Virus record (IMG/VR): IMGVR_UViG_3300048589_000569
Span: 1-59,071 of that record
DNA from: a virus
Strand: one strand, 5' to 3'
Length of the DNA stretch: 59,071 bases
Part shown: positions 49,367-57,305 of the stretch, one piece after another
How positions within the stretch are numbered: position 1 is the stretch's first letter
Layout of the letters: each line of letters opens with the position of its first letter
Program-made: the position numbers and the translations under genes
The notes under the pieces: generated by a model
The model's input: the letters and a program-made list of their open reading frames with translations, nothing else
What the model was told of the DNA's origin: nothing
Database searches by the model: none

Positions 49367-50450
49367 CGGGGTCTTTGTCCATTTCGAGGGCGACGGAGAG
49401 GGGGTACACCTCTTCGCCGCATGAGGGGCACACAAAGGTTTCTTCGTCGCCTTCCCAACACTGGAGTTCGTGAAACTGAAGAACGTCTCGACACTCCATA
49501 CAGACGTACTCGTCAGGGAGGTAGTTGGGGTCCAGTCCCGAGTCGACGACCGACTTTGTGGCAGGGCTGTAGGTCTTACTACGATCGTAGGCGAGGTAGT
49601 TCCAGTCGTCAGACGAGTCGTCGAAGAAATCGTGGCCGCTGAGGAGAGGAGAGGAGAGGGAGGATTTGGAGGAGCGGTAGGAGTAGCGGGGGGAGGGGAC
49701 GTGGGGGAAGACGGGGAAGGACTTTTGGGTGAGGAGTTTGGTGAGGTAGGTGTATGTGCGGTAAAAGTCGAGAAGGTCGAGGGTTTCGGAGAGGTGGTGT
49801 TCGTTGCGGTAGCCGGTCGAGATGTTGACGCCCGCTAGGTCGAGGGCGGGGGACACTACGCCTACGTCGGAGAAGGAGCCGGAGGCTTCGGAGTACTCGA
49901 AGAAGTGACGACGGAGGTAGGCGTCGAAGGCTTTGTTGGCCCCATCGTAGTAGACGAGGTCGTGACTCCCTCGCCGATCGAACTGCATACAGAAGGAGTG
50001 GTCTTTGAGGGTGTTGACGTGGAGTTCGGAGCAGTCTCCACTGCCCAGGCAACCGACCTCCTCATCGGAGACGAGGAGTAGAGAGTGGCCGGAGTTACGA
50101 ATGAGCCAGAGGATGGCGCAGCCTGCCCGATCGTCGGCGCCTAGACCACGGAAGCGTTCAGATGCTTCGGGTTTGTCGCCTTCGTAGAAGCCGGAGAAGA
50201 AAGTGTGTCCGTAACGATCGACGTAGAAGGGGTCGGCTTCGTCGAAGACGGTGTCGGTGTGGGCGATGAACAGGATGCGTCCGGAGGCGGAAGGACGATC
50301 GCCGGGGACGAAGACGGCGTCGTGTGAGGCGCTGGGGGTAGAGAGACGAACGGCGTTGTGGAGGGAGGCGAAACGATTGAGAACATCGAGTTCGGTGGAC
50401 TCGATGAATTGCTTGGCGACTTCAGCCGCTTGTTCGAATGTCGCTGCCAT
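49332..50450 (-). CDS. M20-type zinc peptidase with C-terminal zinc ribbon
   Basis: 372 aa. A-H-T-D-T (63-67), G-A-D-D-R-A-G (104-110), S-D-E-E-V-G (128-133), D158 and H218/219 reproduce the ligand and catalytic set of M20 di-zinc peptidases (peptidase T-like). C317/C320 and C341/C344 form a zinc ribbon at the end. A cytosolic peptidase in a phage is unusual; it could process a phage peptide or liberate amino acids. Start overlaps the upstream stop (TAATG). Confidence 0.75.
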   Translation of the reverse strand: MAATFEQAAEVAKQFIESTELDVLNRFASLHNAVRLSTPSASHDAVFVPGDRPSASGRILFIAHTDTVFDEADPFYVDRYGHTFFSGFYEGDKPEASERFRGLGADDRAGCAILWLIRNSGHSLLLVSDEEVGCLGSGDCSELHVNTLKDHSFCMQFDRRGSHDLVYYDGANKAFDAYLRRHFFEYSEASGSFSDVGVVSPALDLAGVNISTGYRNEHHLSETLDLLDFYRTYTYLTKLLTQKSFPVFPHVPSPRYSYRSSKSSLSSPLLSGHDFFDDSSDDWNYLAYDRSKTYSPATKSVVDSGLDPNYLPDEYVCMECRDVLQFHELQCWEGDEETFVCPSCGEEVYPLSVALEMDKDPDDDTDPSHLLS

Positions 50451-52309
50451 TAGATGGCCACCTTTGCGTTGGAGATCTTGTAAGTCTCTTCGCCATCATC
50501 ATCCTCGCAGAGGATGACTCGGCCCGTGTCGATGTCGTTTTGGTGGCAGTACTCGCCATCAGGCAACTCGACGGTTTGAGGGTGATCACGGTCGAGGGAG
50601 CCTCCTATCACCGATTGGACGAGGTTGTCGTCGTCGAGGAGGAGACGGCCTTGGCCATAGTCGAGGCGGACGAGGGTGTCATCGTCGCAGTGAACGGTTT
50701 GGCCATTGTTGGTTTCTACGGCGTTGTCTGCGCGGATGTATTCGCCCTGGTAGTCTTCGACGACTTGATGGGTCCAGAAGTAGTCGCCTTCCAACGAGGA
50801 GTAGACGGCGTCGTCCTCGTAGATCCACTCCTCATTCCACTCAGACCACCTGAAACACTCCATGCAATTTGAGCAGTAGTTGCTGTCGCTGACAGAGGTG
50901 AGGTCGTCATTGTCGAAACGGTCGCCGCAGTCGTCACAGCACGAAGAGTTGCCGACTAAGTCGTCCCACGTACAGTCGTCGATGCGCTCGTCTGAGAGGG
51001 GGGTGAATTTGCAGAGGTGTGAACGAGAGACAGTGAAGTGAGGGACAGCGGTGTCTTTAGAGAAGAGGGGGGAGGAGGGGTGCCCCATGGCGTTTGTAGG
51101 GGTGGGGGAGGGGACGTAGACTCGGGAGTAGTCGTAGTTGACGTAGACGCCCCAGATGGAAAGGGCGTAGCCGGAGGTTCGGGAGTCATGGAGGTGAGCG
51201 GTGGGTTCAGGGCCGTAAAGGGAACGATGGAGGGAGAGGATGGACTCCTCCATCAGGGAGATGAGGGTGGCGCGAGAGAGGTCTTTGGATCCACGGGTGT
51301 AGTTGTGGTTGCTGATGACGAGAGCGTCTTCGGACCAGTAGCCCCAACCGCGAGAGATGGGGTGTTTGGAGTCGAAGACAGAGGTGTCGAAGTCTTCGAG
51401 GGTAGTGAGGTCGGCGAAGTCGGAGGCCGGTCGGATCTGACAGACGAATGAGTTGGGGTGTGCCGCCAGCGAGAGGCAGTGGTGAGCGTTTTCGTGGTCG
51501 GGAGCGAAGCACGAACCATTGTCGCAACCCATGCATCCGAGTTGGAGGAAGTGGTGGGGGGCGAAGAGGATGCAAAGGACGTAGTCGGAGAAGGATTGCG
51601 GAGTCCTGATGCGATCGGCTTCGTTGACACAGCCTAGGAGGTCATCGAACTTCGACCCATAGAGGACTGTGACTCCTCCAAGCAAGTTGAACGCGTTACT
51701 GTCGACGAGGTCCACCCATCGCTTGGACATGCGGGGGATCCACGAATAGATGCTCGCCTTGCCGACGCGACGCGAGGCCATCGGCGCCGAAGCGAACACC
51801 TCCTCCCACAAGTTTTGAGGAGTGCAGCCACCCTTGTAGTATTTTGCGTATGCAGAGGCGAAAGCGTCGAGAGTGGGGTGGAACGCTTCGAGTGAACGAG
51901 AGAAGTCCCGAAGAGTTTCGGACTCAGCCATCGCCTTCTTGTAAAAGGCATAGCATTCACGACTACCAAAGGGAAGCATGTTGGGGAGGCGGGGGTCGGA
52001 GGGGTCGAGAAAGCCGGAGGCAAAGAGGATGGGGTGGAGACTGTTGATGAGTCTGGTGTTGAAGGATCCTTCCACATGGGGGGTAAGGGAGAGGTCAGGA
52101 GGGATGCGGTAGAAGTAGCCTATGTGGTTACCGAAGGTCTTGATGAGGGGTTGCTTGGCGGTGAGGCACCCCTCCACGAATCGCTTGAGGGTGGGAAGTT
52201 CGGAGCAGTCGTCGAAGCGTCGCTCCGACCACATGTCTTGGGAGAGAAGGGTGGAGTGAGTGACGGCTTCTTCGAGGGTGCGAATGTGAGTGAGGGACTG
52301 ATCGAGCAT
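50450..52309 (-). CDS. Large zinc-finger protein, 619 aa, unknown
   Basis: AGGAG precedes the ATG. The N-terminal 400 residues are mixed with many Cys/His/Asp (Q-L-G-C-M-G-C-D-N-G-S-C; about 257-268). The last third has C-C-D-D-C-G-D and C-S-N-C-M-E-C pairs and acidic repeats such as W-I-Y-E-D-D-A-V-Y-S and Y-I-R-A-D-N-A-V. These short repeats look like tandem beta motifs. No family can be named; such large zinc-binding phage proteins remain uncharacterised. Confidence 0.6.
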   Translation of the reverse strand: MLDQSLTHIRTLEEAVTHSTLLSQDMWSERRFDDCSELPTLKRFVEGCLTAKQPLIKTFGNHIGYFYRIPPDLSLTPHVEGSFNTRLINSLHPILFASGFLDPSDPRLPNMLPFGSRECYAFYKKAMAESETLRDFSRSLEAFHPTLDAFASAYAKYYKGGCTPQNLWEEVFASAPMASRRVGKASIYSWIPRMSKRWVDLVDSNAFNLLGGVTVLYGSKFDDLLGCVNEADRIRTPQSFSDYVLCILFAPHHFLQLGCMGCDNGSCFAPDHENAHHCLSLAAHPNSFVCQIRPASDFADLTTLEDFDTSVFDSKHPISRGWGYWSEDALVISNHNYTRGSKDLSRATLISLMEESILSLHRSLYGPEPTAHLHDSRTSGYALSIWGVYVNYDYSRVYVPSPTPTNAMGHPSSPLFSKDTAVPHFTVSRSHLCKFTPLSDERIDDCTWDDLVGNSSCCDDCGDRFDNDDLTSVSDSNYCSNCMECFRWSEWNEEWIYEDDAVYSSLEGDYFWTHQVVEDYQGEYIRADNAVETNNGQTVHCDDDTLVRLDYGQGRLLLDDDNLVQSVIGGSLDRDHPQTVELPDGEYCHQNDIDTGRVILCEDDDGEETYKISNAKVAI

Positions 52310-52310
52310 A

Positions 52311-52427
52311 CTAACTCCTATCTGTGAGGTTTGCGGCCTTCAATGACAGACGGGCCAGGGTGCGTGAATGGGTGAGTTCGGTGAGATGAACAAGGACCAA
52401 AGTGAGAACGACGAGAGGCCAGAACAC
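52311..52427 (-). CDS. Tiny membrane protein, 38 aa
   Basis: GTG start overlapping the upstream stop (TAGTG). A hydrophobic helix (V-F-W-P-L-V-V-L-T-L-V-L-V) is followed by a basic tail. Its stop lies between the ribosome site and ATG of the zinc-finger gene. Coupling supports it; function unknown. Confidence 0.45.
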   Translation of the reverse strand: MFWPLVVLTLVLVHLTELTHSRTLARLSLKAANLTDRS

Positions 52428-52681
52428 TAGCGACCTCGAACGAGGTCTTCGTCGGGCTCCTCGTTCAGACGTTCGGTCAGGTACGCTTCGATCCGTTCGA
52501 GTAGGCAAGCGTCGTCTACCTCCTTTCCTTCGAGGGTTACCGAGTCGACAACGGCGACATAGTTACCCGTGTAGTAGGAGTAGGCGTCGAAGCCATCGTA
52601 CCAAGGCAACGACTCCTTCTCCACCGAGAACTCCACCTCATACTCCACGTCGTCAAGGTCAATCTTCATCGAGATAATCAC
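52427..52681 (-). CDS. Small acidic protein, 84 aa
   Basis: Starts M-I-I-S-M-K-I-D-L; the ATG within, M-K-I-D-L, is an alternative. Acidic with a Tyr-rich middle (F-D-A-Y-S-Y-Y-T-G-N-Y). It overlaps the upstream gene by 23 bp. No family recognised. Confidence 0.58.
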   Translation of the reverse strand: MIISMKIDLDDVEYEVEFSVEKESLPWYDGFDAYSYYTGNYVAVVDSVTLEGKEVDDACLLERIEAYLTERLNEEPDEDLVRGR

Positions 52682-52922
52682 ACTCCACTTTGTTGTCGCA
52701 GTAGTGAAGGAGTCCTTTCAAACGAACGACGTTGAGTTCTGCGGGGATTATTACATCTTCTCCTGTCTTGAGGACAGTGGCATGGACGTGAGATCCAGTG
52801 CTATCAACGAACGACCTTCGAATGAGAGGATTTTCTGTTTCGGGGTAACGAAAGATTTCTCCTTTGACCATACGACCGACTGGAATGGTTGTGCCCGACG
52901 TGGCTACGCATTTGACTTTCAT
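52659..52922 (-). CDS. Small protein, 87 aa, beta-rich
   Basis: AAGGAG precedes ATG at 52922; a longer frame upstream is not needed. Beta-rich start (M-K-V-K-C-V-A-T-S-G-T-T-I-P-V-G) resembling SH3-like or small regulatory phage proteins. A hairpin/attenuator and a dispersed repeat lie just upstream (52945-53044). Confidence 0.6.
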   Translation of the reverse strand: MKVKCVATSGTTIPVGRMVKGEIFRYPETENPLIRRSFVDSTGSHVHATVLKTGEDVIIPAELNVVRLKGLLHYCDNKVECDYLDED

Positions 52923-52944
52923 GAGGGCTCCTTGGGAATGGAAA

Positions 52945-52976
52945 TGCCCCCGCCATCCGGGGAGGACAGCAGGGGC
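52945..52976 (-). terminator. Hairpin upstream of 87-aa gene
   Basis: TGCCCC pairs with GGGGCA on the - strand, followed by TTTCC, between the dispersed repeat and the 87-aa gene. Attenuator or terminator. Confidence 0.5.
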
Positions 52977-53029
52977 AGTCTCGGCTACGACCTGCCACTT
53001 CGGAGCAGCGAACACGAAAGGCACGAATG

Positions 53030-53044
53030 ACCTCGCGGTCGCTT
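53030..53044 (+). repeat. Dispersed 15-mer, exact copy
   Basis: Exact word followed by AA, in a non-coding gap 27 bp after the end of the next gene upstream. Confidence 0.9.
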
Positions 53045-53071
53045 AACGGTCAGGTGTGCTGAGTGGTGGGA

Positions 53072-53572
53072 TCAGCGACGACCAGCGAAGAGGTCGCGGA
53101 GTTGGTTACCCAGATTCGACAGGAACGAGTCGACCGGGTCCCCCTGCTTGCAGCAGTCATCGGAAGAACAGAGGTCGACGGTGCGACCGCGATCAGAGTC
53201 GATGGAGGGGGTGGGGGTTGGGAGGTAGTTGGGGAGGTTGAGGGCCTGCTTGATAGCCTCACCGAGAGTCTCCAGGTCGTCGAACCACGCAAACGCTTCG
53301 AGGTCGATGATGGGGTTGCCATCCTCGTCGTGGAGGTTGTCGTCGTCGATGGTGGAGCCGGTGACGGGAGTGGAGAAGGAGTAGGGGGAGGAGGAGGTGG
53401 GGCGAGAGAGGGCGAGGAAGGGGCGTCGCTTCTGGAAGTTGAAGGCGGAGTACTTGACGACGTTGGAGTCGGCGGGGATGGGCATCGAGATGATGCGCAC
53501 CTTGGCTTCGGACGAACGGAGGGTCATGAGGGCGGAGATGGCCGCGTCGATCTGAGAAACAGTGAGAGACAT
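53072..53572 (-). CDS. Hypothetical protein, 166 aa
   Basis: GGAAAGGA before ATG at 53572. N-terminal helical part (L-T-V-S-Q-I-D-A-A-I-S-A-L), then basic and acidic stretches (T-I-D-D-D-N-L-H-D-E-D-G-N-P) and two Cys near the end. Unrecognised. Confidence 0.6.
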   Translation of the reverse strand: MSLTVSQIDAAISALMTLRSSEAKVRIISMPIPADSNVVKYSAFNFQKRRPFLALSRPTSSSPYSFSTPVTGSTIDDDNLHDEDGNPIIDLEAFAWFDDLETLGEAIKQALNLPNYLPTPTPSIDSDRGRTVDLCSSDDCCKQGDPVDSFLSNLGNQLRDLFAGRR

Positions 53573-53607
53573 ACTGCAATCCTTTCCTAGGAAGGAAACA
53601 ATGAGAC

Positions 53608-53625
53608 ACTCCCTACAGCGGGAGT
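53608..53625 (-). terminator. Short hairpin between small genes
   Basis: ACTCCC pairs with GGGAGT over a 6-nt loop. On the - strand no strong T-run follows. Possibly a stability or attenuation element between the 86-aa and 166-aa genes. Confidence 0.4.
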
Positions 53626-53885
53626 TAGTCGGATGAGGGGGGTTGCTTGAGGGCTTCGGTGTAGATAGAGCCATCGAAGTCGAGGTCGGACAGTTGGTCG
53701 TTGAATGCCTGTTCGATCTCCAACAACGTAGGGTCGTCGTCGGCGAGGGGGCCGTTGGGACCGGTGATGTTGGTGATGTAGATGGTGTCGGGTTCGGAGT
53801 TGGCGATCGAAGATTGGACAGTGAAGGGGCCGCCGGGAAGGTTGACAGTGTGGTAGAAAGACAGACCGACGAACTTGAATTCCAT
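53625..53885 (-). CDS. Hypothetical protein, 86 aa
   Basis: Starts M-E-F-K-F-V-G-L-S-F-Y. Beta-rich start and an acidic helical end (L-L-E-I-E-Q-A-F-N-D-Q). No family recognised; follows the 78-aa gene with a 1-bp gap. Confidence 0.58.
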   Translation of the reverse strand: MEFKFVGLSFYHTVNLPGGPFTVQSSIANSEPDTIYITNITGPNGPLADDDPTLLEIEQAFNDQLSDLDFDGSIYTEALKQPPSSD

Positions 53886-53886
53886 G

Positions 53887-54123
53887 TTAGTGTTCCGAGT
53901 CGAGTGAGGTGAGGAGGGCGGCGACGATCTGTTGTTGCTCGGCCTTTTCGATGAGCAAGGCCAATCGCTTCACCTCCGATGAGGGGTAGGAGATGGAGTG
54001 GCCCTTGCCCGTCCGAACGGTAACGAGGTTTCTCGTCGTGTCAATGATGACGGTGGATTTGGAGGCGGTGCGGGGGCGAGAATGGAAACGATGCTCTTTG
54101 AGTTGGGTGGTGGTCTTAGCCAA
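53887..54123 (-). CDS. Small basic protein, 78 aa
   Basis: Likely TTG start (GGAGTTACC upstream) overlapping the end of the 59-aa membrane gene. Basic (K-T-T-T-Q-L-K-E-H-R-F) with a helical C-terminus (E-V-K-R-L-A-L-L-I-E-K-A-E). Unrecognised. Confidence 0.45.
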   Translation of the reverse strand: MAKTTTQLKEHRFHSRPRTASKSTVIIDTTRNLVTVRTGKGHSISYPSSEVKRLALLIEKAEQQQIVAALLTSLDSEH

Positions 54124-54295
54124 AGAGGTAACTCCACGTGTCGATGACCATACGGAACAGGGCGACACTCGCGATCGCGGCGACAGCCCCCATGAAAAAG
54201 CCGACGGCCAGCATCACGAACGCCGTGCCCGCCAACGATTCGAACACCTCGTCGTCATCCTTGAGCAGGATGAGCGGCTGTTCTCCTTCTTCCAT
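54116..54295 (-). CDS. Small membrane protein, 59 aa
   Basis: AAGGAG 6 bases before the ATG. Acidic N-terminus (E-E-G-E-Q-P-L-I-L-L-K-D-D-D-E) and a hydrophobic region from about residue 21 to 52 (LAGTAFVMLAVGFFMGAVAA). Not in a long open frame, but the ribosome site and overlap with the TTG start of the next gene support it. Confidence 0.65.
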   Translation of the reverse strand: MEEGEQPLILLKDDDEVFESLAGTAFVMLAVGFFMGAVAAIASVALFRMVIDTWSYLFG

Positions 54296-54296
54296 A

Positions 54297-54569
54297 TCAG
54301 TCTCCTTCTCTGCGTTTGATGTATTCTTCGTGCTTTGCTATCTGCTCGTCGAGCAACGCTCTTCGTTCGCGTTCGAGTTGGTCAGGGTCGATGTCATAAA
54401 ACATCGAGACGAGTTGAATGTCTGACTTATGGGTTCGGAAGTATTCACCGAAGGAGTCAGTCTCGCAGATCGAATACCCTTTCGATCCAAGCCATTCGAT
54501 GAACTCTAGGACACGAGAGCCCCCATCACAAAGGGCATCTGCCCATTTGTCGATCATGTCTCTTTGCAT
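54297..54569 (-). CDS. Hypothetical protein, 90 aa
   Basis: GGGAGG precedes ATG at 54569. Charged helical protein with an acidic/basic end (Q-L-E-R-E-R-R-A-L-L-D-E-Q-I-A-K). Its start overlaps the stop of the upstream gene. Unrecognised. Confidence 0.6.
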   Translation of the reverse strand: MQRDMIDKWADALCDGGSRVLEFIEWLGSKGYSICETDSFGEYFRTHKSDIQLVSMFYDIDPDQLERERRALLDEQIAKHEEYIKRREGD

Positions 54570-54952
54570 CACGCACCTCCCTTCACGTCGGCCTGCGATG
54601 CGTCTGCGCGGCTCGCGGCCTGCGCCGTCTCGCTGGAGATGCGGGAGAGGAACGCTTCAAGCCGATTGAGGTCGCCTATCGCTGGCCGGTGGGCGACCTT
54701 GAACATCGCAAGGCACCACTTCAGTTCGTCGTACATCTCCCCCGCGTGCTTCGTGAGCGGGGTTTCGGGGATCAGGCGGTGGACGAGGGTGTCGGGATTG
54801 AGCACCGCGCCGGCGCCGAGGCGAACGCCTGTCGCATTCCTCGATTCGACGAGTTGCGGCATACCCGCGCCCACGCGACTGCGAAGGCACACGGTCTCGC
54901 CTACGGCAAGGTCGCCGAGCGGGTGGAGGATGGGTTGGGTGGGGTCAGGCAT
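54569..54952 (-). CDS. Hypothetical protein, 127 aa
   Basis: Starts M-P-D-P-T-Q-P-I-L-H-P. Ala/Arg-rich end and a GCG/CGC-rich codon style like the 46-48 kb cassette, suggesting common origin. ATG at 54952 is chosen over a long upstream extension that overlaps the next gene. No domain recognised. Confidence 0.55.
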   Translation of the reverse strand: MPDPTQPILHPLGDLAVGETVCLRSRVGAGMPQLVESRNATGVRLGAGAVLNPDTLVHRLIPETPLTKHAGEMYDELKWCLAMFKVAHRPAIGDLNRLEAFLSRISSETAQAASRADASQADVKGGA

Positions 54953-54974
54953 TGTGTTCCTTTCGTGAGTGAGG

Positions 54975-55391
54975 TTAGTCCCATTCGTCTTCGAAGTCAT
55001 CGTCGTCGACGCGACCGCGGAGGAGATTGTGGTGACAGGAGGAGAGGACGGAGGGGGCTTCGAGATCGACAGAGGTGCGGCCAGTGGCTTTCTGGATAGA
55101 GTCGGCGATGTCGAGTTTGCGTGTGATTGCTTCGAAGAGGTATGGAGCAAGGCGCTCGACGGTCGCTCGGTACATAGTTCGATAGGATTCGACTGGCATA
55201 GTCGAAGGCCTATCCCCGTAGAGGTACTTGGCTCGACGACTCTTCTCGAGGGGGGCATTGAGGTCGCGATTGATGAGTTCGGTGGCTGCGATGAGTGGAC
55301 GAAGAATCAAGTTGATGGTGTTGATGAGGTGAGTGTCGTCCATCGCACAGACGTACATCTTTGTACCTTCAGCAGTTGTGTGAGTGTGCAT
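54975..55391 (-). CDS. Hypothetical protein, 138 aa
   Basis: AAGGAACCCC before ATG. Mostly helical (T-E-L-I-N-R-D-L-N-A-P-L-E-K), acidic C-terminus (D-D-D-D-F-E-D-E-W-D). Unrecognised. Confidence 0.6.
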   Translation of the reverse strand: MHTHTTAEGTKMYVCAMDDTHLINTINLILRPLIAATELINRDLNAPLEKSRRAKYLYGDRPSTMPVESYRTMYRATVERLAPYLFEAITRKLDIADSIQKATGRTSVDLEAPSVLSSCHHNLLRGRVDDDDFEDEWD

Positions 55392-55400
55392 GGGGTTCCT

Positions 55401-55682
55401 TTAGCGGAGGGTGGAGTGGGTGTGGAAGAGGTAGAGACCTAAGCGTTCGTAGTGGTGGATGGAGTTGGCATGGCCGACCGGGACGAATTGACGACCCCGA
55501 TCAACGTAGACGATGGCCCCGTCGATAGGTCCGCCGTGGGCGAGGAGAGGGAAACCATCGTACATGGAGCAGTTGGGGTTGTTGGAGAGGGATTCGACTG
55601 CGTAGGTGTCGAGGAGGTGGTGAGAAGTGTCGGGGTGGATGTCTTCGTCTGTGAAGTCGAGCAAGTTTGGTTCGTGCGGCAC
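55401..55682 (-). CDS. Hypothetical protein, 93 aa
   Basis: GTG start with AGGAGAATC upstream; a longer frame upstream is not needed. Acidic start (E-P-N-L-L-D-F-T-D-E-D-I) and a His-rich later part (H-A-N-S-I-H-H-Y-E-R). Unrecognised. Confidence 0.5.
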   Translation of the reverse strand: MPHEPNLLDFTDEDIHPDTSHHLLDTYAVESLSNNPNCSMYDGFPLLAHGGPIDGAIVYVDRGRQFVPVGHANSIHHYERLGLYLFHTHSTLR

Positions 55683-55695
55683 AGCGATTCTCCTT

Positions 55696-56142
55696 TCAGG
55701 CGGGGGTTGGAACGGTGAGGTTGTACTTGAGACCCAGTGCGATGAGTTGTTCAGGCGTAGTGTTGCCTGAGTCGTGCCACGACTGGAGAGCACTAAGGAA
55801 GCCTACGTCTTTGCCGAAGTCCGGGTCGTCCGGGGACATGTTGAGGTGAACGAGGATTTCACCGACGAGGCGACGCCTTTTCGATTCCATTGACTCCGGA
55901 AATCTAGTCACAACGTCGAAGATGGCGCGGACTGTGTTGCCCCCGAACTGTTGTTCGAGGCGGACGGTGAGGGGTTTGGGGAGGAGACAGGCGAAGGCGC
56001 AACCTGGATGGCCGGGGGACACCATATCTCCATCGTACGTACACCCGTTCCCCCTCGCACCGATCCTTGCGAGGGAGCGGGGGAGGGAACGGGTGACGAA
56101 GGTGTCATACACACGGTCGAAGGCGGCTTGTCTGTCGAGCAC
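55696..56142 (-). CDS. Hypothetical protein, 148 aa
   Basis: GTG start with AAGGAG 6 bases upstream. A Cys pair (C-A-F-A-C) and a helical C-terminus. No family recognised; codon use matches the right block. Confidence 0.58.
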   Translation of the reverse strand: MLDRQAAFDRVYDTFVTRSLPRSLARIGARGNGCTYDGDMVSPGHPGCAFACLLPKPLTVRLEQQFGGNTVRAIFDVVTRFPESMESKRRRLVGEILVHLNMSPDDPDFGKDVGFLSALQSWHDSGNTTPEQLIALGLKYNLTVPTPA

Positions 56143-56153
56143 GGGATTCTCCT

Positions 56154-56363
56154 TCAAAAGGGGATGATTGGCTTGAGGATGAAGATGTCGCGGTCTTTGT
56201 CGATAAAGGTTTTGTCTCCGCTTGCGAACATGACCTCGATGCTACGATCGCGGTCTCTAGTGTCAGCAATCACCAGAGCGTTGTGACCGTCTACCACAAC
56301 GGCGTCGCCATATCTTGCGTCCTTAGCCTTTGATGTGACACGAGAGGCTGCTGGGTTACACAT
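56154..56363 (-). CDS. Small beta-rich protein, 69 aa
   Basis: AAAGGA precedes ATG. Layout with V-V-V-D-G-H-N-A-L-V-I-A-D and a C-terminal F-I-L-K-P-I-I-P-F is KOW/SH3-like in style. Unrecognised; last gene before tRNA-Glu. Confidence 0.55.
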   Translation of the reverse strand: MCNPAASRVTSKAKDARYGDAVVVDGHNALVIADTRDRDRSIEVMFASGDKTFIDKDRDIFILKPIIPF

Positions 56364-56393
56364 GATGGTCCTTTCAGGAATGAGGGGGTGGAA

Positions 56394-56468
56394 TGACCTC
56401 GGCAGGATTTGAACCTGCGTCTTCCGCTTGAGAAGCGGATGTCATGAGCCGGACTAGACTACGAGGCC
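56394..56468 (-). tRNA. tRNA-Glu (anticodon CTC)
   Basis: 75-nt cloverleaf: acceptor GGCCTCG/CGAGGTC (one G-T), D-arm GTC/GAC, anticodon stem TCCGC/GCGGA with loop TTCTCAA (anticodon CTC) and T-arm GCAGG-TTCAAAT-CCTGC. It reads GAG, the prevailing Glu codon in most phage genes. CCA is not encoded. Confidence 0.95.
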
Positions 56469-56515
56469 GGAAAGACCCCAGGAAGGGTCAAGAGAGTTGA
56501 GAACGGGAACGACGA

Positions 56516-56758
56516 TCAGTTGCGGATGGTGAGAATGGAGTCAGGGAATGACTCAACAAGAATGGATGATCTGAACTGAAACAGAGTTGCGGTCTCCAAG
56601 TTGATGCAGAGGGAGTAGTTGGAGTCGACGTTGATTTTGAAGTGGTTGGGATTGACCCGCATGTAGAATAGGTTGGGGGCATCGGAGAAGCGGAAGGGAA
56701 CTCCGATGGCGAGACCACAGAGAGGCTTTGAGCCGGTGATGTTGTGTTCGATCTCCAT
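56516..56758 (-). CDS. Small protein, 80 aa
   Basis: AGGAG 7 bases before ATG at 56758. Beta-rich (F-Y-M-R-V-N-P-N-H-F-K-I-N-V). Unrecognised; lies between the tRNA-Glu and a terminator. Confidence 0.55.
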   Translation of the reverse strand: MEIEHNITGSKPLCGLAIGVPFRFSDAPNLFYMRVNPNHFKINVDSNYSLCINLETATLFQFRSSILVESFPDSILTIRN

Positions 56759-56793
56759 GAGGTGACTCCTGAGGGTGGGGGGTTGGGAAGGAA

Positions 56794-56815
56794 GAAAACC
56801 CCGCAACCCCGGGGG
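56794..56815 (-). terminator. Rho-independent terminator
   Basis: On the - strand CCCCGGGG...CCCCG-type pairing (CCCCG/CGGGG) ends in TTTTC; it separates the 114-aa gene from the 80-aa gene. Confidence 0.7.
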
Positions 56816-56851
56816 AGGGAGAGGGGGCCGGAGAAAGGGCATGAGTCGTGG

Positions 56852-57196
56852 TTATGTGTGTTTGTCTGAGAACACTGCGGTGACTCGTGCTTCGCCTGTA
56901 ACTTGCGGAAACATGCTTCGTTCGAAGATTGCAAACCTCAATGGTTTGTTGGTAGGAAGATATCCGTTTTTGGCGCAAGTCGCATACACTAGGAGGTCTA
57001 CGAGTTGGTTCACTTGTGAAGGTTCAAGTTTAGATAGAGTTTGAATCAAGTGAAGTTGAAGGTAGAGAACCATAGACCCTTTCAAGTCAAAGGCGAAGTC
57101 GATGTCGTACATCTTTGTGGTGTCATCTAAGGTGTGTGGGTAGACGACGAGATGATGAACGAGTCTGGGGTCTGGATCAAATGGTGCTTTGGACAT
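56852..57196 (-). CDS. Hypothetical protein, 114 aa
   Basis: GAAGGAG before ATG at 57196. Mostly helical with hydrophobic core residues (Y-L-Q-L-H-L-I-Q-T-L). AT-richer than most of the genome. Flanked by terminators on both sides, so it may be its own transcript. Unrecognised. Confidence 0.6.
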   Translation of the reverse strand: MSKAPFDPDPRLVHHLVVYPHTLDDTTKMYDIDFAFDLKGSMVLYLQLHLIQTLSKLEPSQVNQLVDLLVYATCAKNGYLPTNKPLRFAIFERSMFPQVTGEARVTAVFSDKHT

Positions 57197-57224
57197 ACTT
57201 GTCTCTCCTTCAAGGTGCGGATGT

Positions 57225-57259
57225 GAAAAAACCCCCATGCCCGTTAGAGCGGTGGGGGT
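57225..57259 (-). terminator. Rho-independent terminator
   Basis: CCCCCACCG pairs with CGG...TGGGGGT and is followed by TTTTTT on the - strand. It ends transcription coming from the 91-aa gene and the structured region upstream. Confidence 0.9.
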
Positions 57260-57305
57260 CGGAGAGGGATGAGGCATGATTTGGATAAGGGGGGGGGTGA
57301 AACCT

